A stretch of DNA of 64,000 nt from Pseudomonas viridiflava. Lineage in GTDB: Bacteria > Pseudomonadota > Gammaproteobacteria > Pseudomonadales > Pseudomonadaceae. Position numbers and translations under genes: made by a program. Position 1 is the stretch's first letter. Every line of letters begins with the position of its first letter. Of this stretch, positions 20,856-29,271 are shown piece by piece. The notes below the pieces were generated by a model. It did not search any database. It saw only the letters and a list, made by a program, of their open reading frames with translations, and was not told where the DNA came from. Location: the NCBI RefSeq assembly GCF_900582625.1, contig NZ_UTIQ01000199.1:186001-250000 (forward strand), in the 5' to 3' direction.

Positions 20856-21857
20856 ATGCCCTTGAACGCCGACATCGACGCCTTTCTCGACCTCGCCGAC
20901 CGCCCCACCACACGACCGCTGCACCACCTGCCAGTCGCCGAAGCCCGCGCGGTATTCGCCGCCACCACCGAACAACTGCGCTGGCCGGCGCCTGCTGGCG
21001 TGCAGGCCGAAGCGCTGAGCTGCATCGCCCGTGACGGCTATGAGGTTGGGCTGAGGCTTTACCGGCCGGCGCACAGTGATTCGCCGTTACCCGTATTGGT
21101 GTTCCTGCACGGCGGCGGTTTTGTGTTGGGCGACCTTGATTCCCACGACGGGGTCTGCCGCGAATTTGCCCAGCGTGCCGGGTGCGCCGTGCTGGCCGTG
21201 GACTACCGTCTGGCGCCAGAACACCGATTCCCCACCGCGCTGCACGACGTTGCCGATGCACTCGCCTGGCTGGCCGAACACGCAGCGGCCAATAGGCTCG
21301 ACAGGCAGCGCGTGGTGTTAGGCGGTGACAGCGTCGGCGCCACCTTGGCCACGGTGCTGGCCACGCAAGCTGAGCATGAGCCGGCGGCGGTGGCGCTTAA
21401 ACCTGTGGGGCAATTGCTCTGCTACCCCGTGACCGATGCCTCGTGCATCAGCGAATCGATGACCCTGTTTGCCGAAGGCTACTTGCTGGAAAGCCAGACG
21501 CTGGAGTGGTTTTACCAGCACTACCAACGCACCGCGGAAGACCGGTTCGACCCTCGATTTTCACCGCTGCTGGCGCGCCGCCTGACGGGGAGTGCGCCGG
21601 CCTGTATGGCCATTGCCGGGTTTGATCCGTTAGTGGATGAGGGCAGGGCGTATGCGCAGCGATTGAGGGATGAGGGAGTGGCGGTTGAGGTGCTTGAGTG
21701 TGAGGGACTGACCCATGATTTTTTGCGGATGGGGGCGGTGACGGGGGAGGTTGATGAGGTTTATCGGCAGATGGGGGATTGGCTTGTCGTGCGGTTTGGT
21801 TTGGGCGAGGCAATTGAGGGAATTGGGAACGTCAGATCGACGTCTAAGCGGGAGTGA
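20856..21857 (+). CDS. Alpha/beta hydrolase, hormone-sensitive lipase (Abhydrolase_3) family
   Basis: This 333-residue predicted esterase has no signal peptide. The oxyanion-hole motif HGGGF is at residues 85-89, the nucleophile Ser159 lies in GDSVG, and Asp257 (FDPLVDEG) and His287 (LTHDF) complete the triad. This HGGG/GDSxG architecture is typical of HSL-type esterases and differs from the classical type II thioesterases that edit NRPS lines. The gene starts 4 bases after the NRPS stop with GGAGG 9 bases before the ATG, so it is very probably in the NRPS operon. Possible roles are hydrolysis of an acyl or ester intermediate or unrelated ester catabolism, and the sequence does not decide. 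The last 200 bases are rich in GGG/GAGG runs and look compositionally different from the first part. Confidence 0.88.
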   Translation: MPLNADIDAFLDLADRPTTRPLHHLPVAEARAVFAATTEQLRWPAPAGVQAEALSCIARDGYEVGLRLYRPAHSDSPLPVLVFLHGGGFVLGDLDSHDGVCREFAQRAGCAVLAVDYRLAPEHRFPTALHDVADALAWLAEHAAANRLDRQRVVLGGDSVGATLATVLATQAEHEPAAVALKPVGQLLCYPVTDASCISESMTLFAEGYLLESQTLEWFYQHYQRTAEDRFDPRFSPLLARRLTGSAPACMAIAGFDPLVDEGRAYAQRLRDEGVAVEVLECEGLTHDFLRMGAVTGEVDEVYRQMGDWLVVRFGLGEAIEGIGNVRSTSKRE

Positions 21858-21902
21858 CGATTCCGCCTCACGTGATTCGAGAACGTCGTTACTGGCCGAA
21901 AC

Positions 21903-21980
21903 TCTGGATCCCCGCGTTCGCGAGGATGACGGAGGATTATTCCAACACCACCGTCATCCTCGCGAACGCGGGGATCCAGA
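21903..21980. repeat. Perfect 30-base inverted repeat in spacer
   Basis: The arms at 21903-21932 and 21951-21980 are exact reverse complements, separated by 18 bases. The core resembles the dispersed intergenic palindrome containing CGTCATCCTCGCGAACGCGG. It lies 45 bases after the hydrolase stop, and as RNA it would form a long hairpin able to terminate or stabilise the NRPS operon transcript. No T-tract follows, so I call it a repeat rather than a terminator. Confidence 0.9.
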
Positions 21981-22094
21981 ATTTCAAGCCGTACACGGTG
22001 GATCGGCGAAGATATTCATTACCGCGTGTGCTGGACCTTTTGGTTTCGCCTCACGTGCGATTGGAAAACGTTGTCACTGGCCAGAAGCCTGAAC

Positions 22095-22188
22095 TCCGAA
22101 TCGTCGGACCGCCGCCTTCGCGGGAATGACGGTGGTGTTTGAGAAGTCCTCCATCATTCCCGCGAACGCGGCGGTCCGACGATTCGGA
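22095..22188. repeat. Second, longer imperfect inverted repeat of the same family
   Basis: The arms at about 22095-22132 and 22151-22188 (roughly 38 bases) pair with only two mismatches, around a short AT-rich loop. The inner part (TTCGCGGGAATGACGG) is related to the repeat at 21903. The outer part (TCCGAATCGTCGGACCGCC) is different, so this is a distinct copy of a dispersed palindromic element rather than a tandem duplicate. Confidence 0.88.
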
Positions 22189-22235
22189 ATCCAGAGCTTT
22201 GCGTCGGGCGCTGTTTTCGTGGCGCTATCAAACCC

Positions 22236-22300
22236 ATCGCGGCTAAAGCCGCTCCTACAGATCGCACACTCTGTAGGAGCGGCTTCAGTCGCGATGCTTT
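22236..22300. repeat. REP pair (BIME) between hydrolase and amine oxidase genes
   Basis: Two head-to-head copies of the Pseudomonas REP (TCGCGGCTAAAGCCGCTCC and its complement) enclose about 18 bases. One arm has a C-to-T change (CAGTCGCG). The same element recurs at about 28.2, 28.3, 36.4, 44.2, 44.3, 54.2 and 59.6 kb in this window. Confidence 0.93.
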
Positions 22301-22528
22301 CCGCGAAATACGCCGGCCGCAGGTTATGCATTTCTTGCAGCTTGCGCGCCGCGTAAGATTAATCAATTTAATATTTGCATATGCCTAAAATGTATTTCTC
22401 ACATTTTGTAACCGTCAGTAGCATGGCCCCCATAGACGAATTTAGCAGCCTAAGCGCATCGGTCTATAACAATGCGCGATATAGGTTGCCAGGCCGGATC
22501 GGCCTGTCAAGACGATGGGGAATCAGGG
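22301..22528 (+). promoter_or_regulatory. AT-rich spacer, likely promoter region for the amine oxidase operon
   Basis: This 228-base stretch holds no ORF. It includes an AT-rich block (about 22357-22412) unusual for this GC-rich window, and a TATAAC-like hexamer near 22465 that could serve as a -10. I found no PvdS box, Fur-like palindrome or other operator I can name. The promoter assignment rests on position and composition only. Confidence 0.35.
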
Positions 22529-24118
22529 ATGCCACTGACCAGAAGATCGCTAATTGCACGGGTTGCCGCCATCGGCGGTTACCGGGCGGCGTATGGCGCG
22601 ATGGGGGCGCTGGGGTTGTTGAGCCCGGCATTCGCTCAGCCAACCAGCGGCCCGGAAAATTATGCGAGCTTGCCCTCGGCCCAGGTTGGCAAGGGCGCCA
22701 GCGTGGTGGTGATCGGCGCCGGCATCGGCGGTTTGGTCAGTGCCTACGAGCTGCGCAAGGCTGGCTTTAACGTCACGGTGCTCGAGGCCCGTGACCGCGT
22801 TGGCGGTCGCAATTGGACGCTGCGCAAGGGTGACCGCGTTGAGTACACCGACGGCACGGTGCAGGTCGCCAATTTCGCCGATGGGTTTTATTTCAATGCC
22901 GGCCCGGCCCGTTTGCCCAGCCACCATCAGTTGATGCTCGGCTACTGCCGCGAGTTGGGCGTGGAGTTGGAGGTGCTGGTCAATACCAGCCGCAACGCCC
23001 TGGTGCGGCCGAACCTGGCCGAGCCGCCGATGCAGATTCGTCAGGCGGTGAATGACAGCCGTGGCCATGTGGCGGAGCTGCTGGCCAAGGCGGTCAATCG
23101 CCAGTCGCTGAATGATGAGTTGAATGCCGAGGACCAACGCGCGCTGTTGCAGTTTTTGCGCACGTTTGGCGATTTGTCGGAGAAGCTTGAGTACATCGGT
23201 TCTGCCCGTTCGGGTTACAAAGTCTGGCCCGGTGCCGGCGAGCAGGTGGCGCAGAAGAATGAGCCGTTGCCGCTGCGCACGCTGCTCAATCCGGCGCTGG
23301 CCAATGCGTTAATGATTGATGAGTACCCGGAATTCTCGCCGACCATGTTTCAGCCGGTCGGCGGCATGGACCGCATTCCCAAAGCCTTCGAGAAACACCT
23401 GGCCGGCGCCTTGCGCCTGGGCAGTGAAGTGCGCGCGATTCATAACCAGGACAACGGCGTGCACGTGACCTATGTGGCGCGCAAAACCGGGCGCGAGCAC
23501 ACGCTGACGGCGGACTACGCCGTGGTGGCTTTGCCGCTGCCGTTGCTGGCCAAGCTCGACACCAACTTCACCGCGCCGGTGCAGCAGGCGATTGGCGCGG
23601 TGCAGTTTGGCTATGCCAACAAGGTGGCGTGGCAGTCGCGGCGGTTCTGGGAGCGCGATTACCAGATTTACGGCGGCCTCTCGTTTGTGAATCAGGAGGC
23701 GTCGGGGCTCTGGTATCCAAGCGGTGGGTTCAATCAGGAGGCGGGCATTCTGATCGCCGCGTACAACAACGGCGAAACCGCGCGGGTGTTTGGTGAGAAG
23801 AGCATTGCCGAGCAAATCGCCGCGTCAAAACAGGCGGTGGAGTTGCTGCATCCGGGCCATTCGGCCGAGTTGCGCAATCCGCTCGCCGTCGCCTGGAGCC
23901 GTATTCCGTACAACTTAGGGCCGTGGATTAACCATGAGGTGGCCGAGCCGGCGTACAGCCTGCTCAACCAGGCCCAGGGCCGCATTCACCTGACCAGCGA
24001 TGGCCTCGCCCACAGTGGCGTGGGCATTTGGCAGGAGGCCGCCGCCGGCGCCGCACGCCGGGTGGTGCGCAACCTTTTTGAGCGTGTGCAACACACGCCT
24101 TACCGGCAAACGGCCTGA
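22529..24118 (+). CDS. Tat-exported flavin amine/L-amino acid oxidase
   Basis: This 529-residue predicted FAD-dependent oxidase of the monoamine/L-amino acid oxidase family would convert an amine or amino acid to the imine plus hydrogen peroxide. The N terminus carries an RRSL Tat-like motif, a hydrophobic stretch and a likely cleavage after AFA (residue ~36), so the folded enzyme should act in the periplasm. The dinucleotide-binding motif GAGIGG is at 63-68, the ribose-binding Glu is in VLEAR (Glu86) and VGGR is at 91-94. ATG 22529 was chosen over the upstream in-frame ATG at 22472 because it places the twin arginine at residues 5-6. The next gene is a secreted RidA-like protein, which fits processing of the imine product. 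Substrate unknown. Confidence 0.88.
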   Translation: MPLTRRSLIARVAAIGGYRAAYGAMGALGLLSPAFAQPTSGPENYASLPSAQVGKGASVVVIGAGIGGLVSAYELRKAGFNVTVLEARDRVGGRNWTLRKGDRVEYTDGTVQVANFADGFYFNAGPARLPSHHQLMLGYCRELGVELEVLVNTSRNALVRPNLAEPPMQIRQAVNDSRGHVAELLAKAVNRQSLNDELNAEDQRALLQFLRTFGDLSEKLEYIGSARSGYKVWPGAGEQVAQKNEPLPLRTLLNPALANALMIDEYPEFSPTMFQPVGGMDRIPKAFEKHLAGALRLGSEVRAIHNQDNGVHVTYVARKTGREHTLTADYAVVALPLPLLAKLDTNFTAPVQQAIGAVQFGYANKVAWQSRRFWERDYQIYGGLSFVNQEASGLWYPSGGFNQEAGILIAAYNNGETARVFGEKSIAEQIAASKQAVELLHPGHSAELRNPLAVAWSRIPYNLGPWINHEVAEPAYSLLNQAQGRIHLTSDGLAHSGVGIWQEAAAGAARRVVRNLFERVQHTPYRQTA

Positions 24119-24207
24119 ATCCGCCGCGCCTTTTTAAACGACCGATAACCATGATGTGCCAGGTAGCGGACCTCCGAGGCTGGCGATAAAAACCTTGGAG
24201 TACTGCC

Positions 24208-24750
24208 ATGCCTTTCACACCAAAAGCCCTGCTGGGGTTGGGGATTCTATGCGCGGCCGGTGCCGTTTCCAGCGGTGCACAGGCCGCCGGTATCGAGCGC
24301 GTGCCGTCGACGTATCCGAACTCGCCGATTCTGCAGGCGGTCACGCTGCCGCCGAGCAGCCAGCTCACGTACGTGTCCGGAATTCTGCCGGATCCGGTTG
24401 ACCCCAAGGCCGCCAAAGACGACCTGCACGCCGCAGGCAGCACCGAACAACAGACCGTGGCGGTGTTTCGCAAGATCGAAGCGGTGCTCACGCAACGCGG
24501 CCTGACGCTTGGCGATGTGGTGAAGCTGAACGTGTACCTGGTCGCCGACCCGGCCAAGAGCGGACGCCTGGATTTCGATGGCTTGCAGGCCGGCTTCCGG
24601 CAGTTCTTCGGCACCGACAAACAACCGCTCAAACCCGCGCGCACCACGGTGCAAGTCGCAGGCCTGGTGCTGCCCGGTGCGTTGATCGAGGTGGAGGCCA
24701 TCGCCGCCACCGCGCTAGACACCACCGCAACAGCTGCCGCCAAACACTAA
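24208..24750 (+). CDS. Secreted RidA/YjgF-family protein
   Basis: This 180-residue RidA-like protein has a Sec signal peptide (residues 1-26, cleavage after AQA). RidA enzymes are trimeric and hydrolyse reactive enamine/imine intermediates to keto acids. The conserved arginine is Arg145 (PARTTVQV) and the acidic C-terminal strand motif is VEVEAIA (~160-166). Most RidA proteins are cytosolic. An exported version directly after an exported amine oxidase suggests that imines formed in the periplasm are its substrate, which is inference from the pairing. GGAG lies about 10 bases before the ATG, 89 bases separate it from the oxidase gene and 33 from the next gene. Confidence 0.87.
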   Translation: MPFTPKALLGLGILCAAGAVSSGAQAAGIERVPSTYPNSPILQAVTLPPSSQLTYVSGILPDPVDPKAAKDDLHAAGSTEQQTVAVFRKIEAVLTQRGLTLGDVVKLNVYLVADPAKSGRLDFDGLQAGFRQFFGTDKQPLKPARTTVQVAGLVLPGALIEVEAIAATALDTTATAAAKH

Positions 24751-24783
24751 ATGCCCCAGGCGCTTTAAACAGGAAGTTTTTCA

Positions 24784-27246
24784 ATGCGTAGTGCGTTCAG
24801 TAAAACCTTTGCTTTGTCGTCTATCAGTGCTGCCTTGCTGGCGGCTGGCGTGCCGATTACCGCCCTGGCCGATGACCCGACGCTCGATACCGTGGTGGTC
24901 ACCGGCGTACGCGGTAGCCAACCGCGCACGGTGACCGACAGCCCGGCGCCGATTGATGTGATCACGGCGGAGCAGTTGGAGAAAACCGGCCAGAACGGTC
25001 TCAAGGACATCCTCACGCGGCTGCTGCCTTCGTTCAACGCGCCAACCATTAACGGTGGCGGCACGGCGTTTCTGGTGCGTGGCATCAGCATGCGCGGGCT
25101 GGGTGGCGATCAGGTGCTGATTCTGGTGAACGGCAAGCGCCGGCATAACACGGCGATGATCAACAACAATGCGCGGGTGGGCACGGCGGCGGTGCCGGTG
25201 GATCTGGATCTGATTCCCACCGCTGCCATCGAGCGCATCGAGGTTTTGCGTGACGGCGCGGCGGCGCAGTACGGGTCGGATGCCATCGCCGGGGTGATCA
25301 ATATCATCCTCAAGAAAGACAACGCGGGCGTCACCTCCGACAGCTCGTTGGGCCAGTACTACAGCGGTGACGGCACCACCGGGCACGAAGCGGCGAACCT
25401 GGGGTTGCCGTTAGGCGATGGCGGTTTCTTCAACCTGTCGTTTGACGCCAAGTCGCAAGAACCCTACGACCGCTCAGGCTCGGTGGTCGGCAACTACGGC
25501 ACGCTCGCCAATGGCCAGCCAGACCCGCGCACCAGCCAAACCCACGGCTGGGGCGAGGAATACGGGCTGGGTCGCGACCGCACGGCCAGCACGGCGTACA
25601 ACCTTGAGTTGCCGCTGCAAAACGACGTGACGCTGTATTCGTTCTCGACCTTCAGCTATCGCGACGGCAAGAAAGTGCTCGGCCATCGCGCGCCAACCGA
25701 TATTACGGCGCTTAATGGCGTAGCCGGCGCGCCGTATCCCAAGGGCGGCCAGGCCACCCGCGAGGTAAAGGAAACCGACTACCAATTCGCCGTGGGCGCC
25801 AAAGGCCTGTTGGCCGACTGGGATTGGGACCTGTCGACCACCTATGGCCGCGACAAAGCCAAGCTCTACACCGACAACAACCTGAACATCTCCAACGGCC
25901 CGGATTTCAGTCAGCAGCGCTTTCACTTGGCCGACGAAATTTTTGATCAATGGACCAACAACCTCGACTTCACCCGCGCGCTGGATATCGGCTGGAGCAG
26001 CCCGCTGGAAACCTCCTTCGGCATTGAGTACCGCTGGGAAAAATACGAGCTGGGGGAGGGCGAGGCCAATTCCTATAACTACGGCAACTACGTGATTCCG
26101 ACCGGGCAGTACGCCGGCCGACGTCCAGATCCGGGCCTGTTCTCGGTAAACGGCACCAACCCGGAAGATGCCGGCGACCAGATTCGCCACAGCGGCGCGA
26201 CCTATGTCGATTTCGGTTTGAACGTGACGTCCAACTGGTACGCCGCCTTCGCCTTGCGCCAGGAGCAGTACAACCAGGACATCGGCGAAACCACCAGCGG
26301 CAAATTCACCACCCGTTATGAATTCCTTCCGGGTTACGCCGTGCGGGCAGCGGTAAGCAATGGCTTCCGTGCGCCGTCGTTGGCGCAGAACGTGTTCTCG
26401 TCTACCAGCTCGGTGACCCAGTTCCTCGGCGGCGGTGCCACCACTACAGCGCGAACCAAGCAGATGCGACCCGGTTCGCCGGAAGCCATCGCCTTGGGCG
26501 CCGAAACCCTCAAGCCGGAGAAGTCGCGCAACTACAGCCTCGGTTTCACCGCAGAACCGTTCGAGCGCCTGCGCTTTACCGCCGACTTCTACCTGATCGA
26601 CATCGACGATCGCATTCTGCAAACCGGCATTTTGTCGGGCCCGGCGGTGTCGCAGATTCTGGTCAACGCCGGTTTGGCGCCAAACCTGGCGGGGCAGTAT
26701 TTCGCCAACGCTGCCGACACGCGCACCAAGGGCATCGACCTGGTGCTCGACTACAGCCAGAACTTTGAGGAATACGGCCAGGCGAAGTGGAGCGTGGCGT
26801 ACAACCACAACAAAACCACCATTCGTGACCTGGCCGAAACGCCGGGCGAGTTGTCCAGCCTGGGCAGCGGCTACGTGTTGTTCGACCGTCAGCAGCAAAC
26901 CGACCTGACCAAGGCCACGCCCAAGGACAAGTGGATTTTCTCCACCAACTACCGGCTCGATGACTGGAACGTGAACCTGGCCGTGAGCCGCTACGGCGAA
27001 TACACCGAAGGCAATAACAACCCGGCCAACGACCGCACCTACAGCCCGAAATGGATCACCGATATCGACGTGGCGTACGACCTCACGCAGAACGTGACCG
27101 TCGCCGTAGGCGCCAACAACCTGTTCGACGAATACCCGGACAGCATCGGCATCGTGCCCTGGGCCGGCACCTACGAGTACGGCATGTTCTCGCCCTATGG
27201 CCTGGGCGGTGGTTACTACTACGGCCGCTTGAGCCTGGCGTTCTGA
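24784..27246 (+). CDS. TonB-dependent outer-membrane receptor
   Basis: The protein has 820 residues with a signal peptide (cleavage near ALA, residue 29). A TonB box-like segment (DTVVVTG, ~35-41) and a plug domain (~50-165, VLRDGAAAQYGSDAIAGVINI) follow, then a 22-strand-type barrel ending in an aromatic-rich strand with terminal Phe. There is no N-terminal secretin/STN extension, so it should transport without signalling to an anti-sigma factor. A ligand cannot be read from sequence. The neighbours (amine oxidase, RidA-like protein, sulfonate-type binding protein) suggest an organic nitrogen or sulfur compound rather than necessarily an iron chelate. AGGAAG lies before the ATG, and the stop overlaps the next start (TGATG), so expression of the two is coupled. 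Confidence 0.92.
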   Translation: MRSAFSKTFALSSISAALLAAGVPITALADDPTLDTVVVTGVRGSQPRTVTDSPAPIDVITAEQLEKTGQNGLKDILTRLLPSFNAPTINGGGTAFLVRGISMRGLGGDQVLILVNGKRRHNTAMINNNARVGTAAVPVDLDLIPTAAIERIEVLRDGAAAQYGSDAIAGVINIILKKDNAGVTSDSSLGQYYSGDGTTGHEAANLGLPLGDGGFFNLSFDAKSQEPYDRSGSVVGNYGTLANGQPDPRTSQTHGWGEEYGLGRDRTASTAYNLELPLQNDVTLYSFSTFSYRDGKKVLGHRAPTDITALNGVAGAPYPKGGQATREVKETDYQFAVGAKGLLADWDWDLSTTYGRDKAKLYTDNNLNISNGPDFSQQRFHLADEIFDQWTNNLDFTRALDIGWSSPLETSFGIEYRWEKYELGEGEANSYNYGNYVIPTGQYAGRRPDPGLFSVNGTNPEDAGDQIRHSGATYVDFGLNVTSNWYAAFALRQEQYNQDIGETTSGKFTTRYEFLPGYAVRAAVSNGFRAPSLAQNVFSSTSSVTQFLGGGATTTARTKQMRPGSPEAIALGAETLKPEKSRNYSLGFTAEPFERLRFTADFYLIDIDDRILQTGILSGPAVSQILVNAGLAPNLAGQYFANAADTRTKGIDLVLDYSQNFEEYGQAKWSVAYNHNKTTIRDLAETPGELSSLGSGYVLFDRQQQTDLTKATPKDKWIFSTNYRLDDWNVNLAVSRYGEYTEGNNNPANDRTYSPKWITDIDVAYDLTQNVTVAVGANNLFDEYPDSIGIVPWAGTYEYGMFSPYGLGGGYYYGRLSLAF

Positions 27247-28181
27247 TGAAAACGTTCACCGTGCTATTGGCCGCGTTGCTGACACTTGCCCCGGCTGTTC
27301 AGGGCGACGAGCTGCTGCGGGTTTCAAGCCAGAAAGCCTCGCTGAAAATTCTGCTGGAAGCGGCCGGCGAGTTGAAAGACCTGCCGTACCGCATCGAATT
27401 CGCCTCGTTCGGTGCGGCGGCGCCGACCGCCGAAGCGCTGGCCGCTGGCGCGGTGGACATCGGCACCCTGGGCGATGCGCCGTTTGTGTTTGCCGCCGGC
27501 GCTGGCGCCCCGCTGAAAACCGTGGGCGTGGTGCGCGTGCAGGTCACGCAAACAGCCGTGGCCATTGTGGTGAATCAGGACTCGCCGCTGCGTGATGCGG
27601 CGAGTTTGAAGGGCAAGAAAATCACCACCACGCGCGGCTCCATCGGCCATTACCTGGCGCTGGCGGCGCTGCGTGGGGCCGGGCTGACGGGCAAGGATGC
27701 GCAGTTTATTTTCCTGCAACCGGCCGAGTCACGAGGGCTGTTGGCAAACGGCGAGGCCGACGCCTGGGCCACGTGGGACCCCTACACCAGCATGAGCCAG
27801 GTCGAGGGCGGCACGCGGGTGCTCGTCAGTGGCGAAGGCTTGTTTGCCGGCAACATGTTGCTGGTGGCCAACGACACGGCGATTCACGACAAGCCGGCGC
27901 TGCTGGCCGATTTCCTCCAGCGCCTGGCCCGGGCGTACGTGTGGGCCAACGCCAACGAGGCGGAATTCTCCACCATTCAGGCGCGCCACAGCGGCTTGCC
28001 GGTCGAGATTCACAGCCGCTCCAACCGCCATTCGCAACCGCACCGCGTGCCCATCGACGCCGAAGTAATCGCCGACGTGCAACGCACCGCCGACCTGTAC
28101 CGCGCCGAGGGGATCATCAGCCAGCCGTTCGACGCGAGCGGCTTATTCGCCCCCCGATTCAACCAGGAACCGCCCCCATGA
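27246..28181 (+). CDS. ABC-type substrate-binding protein, SsuA/NrtA-like
   Basis: This 311-residue periplasmic binding protein has a signal peptide (1-20, ending VQG). It resembles aliphatic-sulfonate/nitrate/taurine binding proteins, with a segment like GDAPFVFAAGAGAPLK, the linker KGKKITTTRGSIGHY and a closing AWATWDPY motif. It starts inside the stop codon of the receptor gene (TGATG). No permease or ATPase gene lies anywhere near, so it must use a transporter encoded elsewhere or act only as a scavenger. Coupled synthesis with a TonB receptor implies the two handle the same ligand in series, outer membrane then periplasm. The C-terminal coding end runs into a REP element 13 bases after the stop. 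Confidence 0.85.
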   Translation: MKTFTVLLAALLTLAPAVQGDELLRVSSQKASLKILLEAAGELKDLPYRIEFASFGAAAPTAEALAAGAVDIGTLGDAPFVFAAGAGAPLKTVGVVRVQVTQTAVAIVVNQDSPLRDAASLKGKKITTTRGSIGHYLALAALRGAGLTGKDAQFIFLQPAESRGLLANGEADAWATWDPYTSMSQVEGGTRVLVSGEGLFAGNMLLVANDTAIHDKPALLADFLQRLARAYVWANANEAEFSTIQARHSGLPVEIHSRSNRHSQPHRVPIDAEVIADVQRTADLYRAEGIISQPFDASGLFAPRFNQEPPP

Positions 28182-28193
28182 CCCATCACAACC

Positions 28194-28279
28194 CTGTAGG
28201 AGCGGCTTCAGCCGCGATGCTCTTGGCCGAGCCCACCGTTTCCAGGCCCGGCCAATCGCGGCTAAAGCCGCTCCCACAG
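28194..28279. repeat. BIME copy 1 (two inverted REP sequences)
   Basis: Two inverted REP arms (GTAGGAGCGGCTTCAGCCGCG and TCGCGGCTAAAGCCGCTCCC) surround a ~35-base middle containing CCGTTTCCAGGCCCGGCCAA. It lies between the binding protein gene and the 2OG oxygenase gene and may stabilise the 3' end of the upstream mRNA. Confidence 0.93.
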
Positions 28280-28309
28280 AAAGCAAGTGAGTTAGCCCAA
28301 ACGCAAAAC

Positions 28310-28392
28310 CTGTAGGAGCGGCTTTAGCCGCGATGCTCTTGGCTGAACACCGTTTCCAGGCCCGGCCAATCGCGGCTGAAGCCGCTCCCACA
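28310..28392. repeat. BIME copy 2, near-duplicate of copy 1
   Basis: Same structure and same middle segment (CCGTTTCCAGGCCCGGCCAA) as the copy at 28194, in the same orientation, about 116 bases downstream. The pair is therefore an imperfect tandem direct repeat of a whole BIME. The remaining ~95 bases to the next gene show no other recognised feature except the ribosome-binding site CAGGAG. Confidence 0.93.
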
Positions 28393-28489
28393 GCAAGCAA
28401 AGCGAGTCTGTTGCAAGACCTGAGTTGCCCGTGACGCAACCCGCTGTTGGTCGACCATCCATTCCACTCAGGGACGTTCAGGAGTTTGT

Positions 28490-29266
28490 ATGTTCACCAC
28501 CCTTACTGCCGATCAATTGCAGCCGTCGCATATCGCTGACGTGCTGCACAAGCGTTCTTACGGTGTGCGCCTCAAGGGTTTCTGCCCGGCGGACACCGTG
28601 CAATTGGCCCGCGAGCGCCTGGCTCGTCATGAGCTGCGCGGCACCTTCACGGAGCAGAAAGAATTCAATCGCCTGGGCAAGGCCTATATCGAAATCGGCG
28701 ATGAGCACAGTCGCCAGGAGTACCACGCCCAGGCGCTGACCAATATCCGCAAGATTCGCGACACTTTTCGCCCGCTGGCGTCGCCCATCGATGACCTGCG
28801 TTTGCTGCTCGATGAGGTGTGGCCCAAGGGCGCGCGGTTGCTGGATGTAAACGGCGAGAAATGCTTTGTCGGCATCGCCCGGTTTCAGGGCAGCGGAGTC
28901 GACCTTACGCCGCACACCGACAACCTCGAACGCAACGCGCCCAGCGATCACGAGCCGCGTTTGCTGACTCAGCTGTCGACCAACATTTACCTGGAAATTC
29001 CGGAGGACGGCGGCGAGTTGGAGATCTGGGGCATCGAGCCCGACGAGGAACAATACGAGCGCCTGCGCGGTACCCGCGCCTATGGCATCGAGCGCGATTT
29101 GCTGCCGCCGCCGGACTTTGTGATCAAGCCAGAACCCGGCGACCTGATTCTGCTTAACCCCCGCCTGATTCATGCGGTGCGCCCGTCGGCCACCAGCACG
29201 CGCGTCACCCTCGGCGTGTTTATCGGCTATTTCGGCGACGACCAACCTTTGGCCTACTGGAGCTAA
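28490..29266 (+). CDS. 2-oxoglutarate/Fe(II)-dependent oxygenase next to a cyclodipeptide synthase
   Basis: This 258-residue soluble protein is a predicted non-haem iron hydroxylase. The iron triad is visible as His142 and Asp144 in PHTDN and His228 in PRLIHAV, with Arg238 about ten residues later as the expected 2-oxoglutarate carboxylate ligand. The jelly-roll strand around GDLILLNPRLIHAV is characteristic. The CDPS gene follows after 5 bases, so the simplest reading is oxidation of the cyclodipeptide product. Pairing of CDPS with 2OG oxygenases is established in the bicyclomycin pathway, where several such enzymes act; only one is present here. CAGGAG precedes the ATG. It is not of the TauD/AtsK type, as length and motif context differ. 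Confidence 0.85.
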   Translation: MFTTLTADQLQPSHIADVLHKRSYGVRLKGFCPADTVQLARERLARHELRGTFTEQKEFNRLGKAYIEIGDEHSRQEYHAQALTNIRKIRDTFRPLASPIDDLRLLLDEVWPKGARLLDVNGEKCFVGIARFQGSGVDLTPHTDNLERNAPSDHEPRLLTQLSTNIYLEIPEDGGELEIWGIEPDEEQYERLRGTRAYGIERDLLPPPDFVIKPEPGDLILLNPRLIHAVRPSATSTRVTLGVFIGYFGDDQPLAYWS

Positions 29267-29271
29267 CGACC

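Noticed and set aside
21858..22528. Small open frames in the repeat-rich spacer
   Set aside because: They translate inverted repeats and REP arms and differ by strand only.
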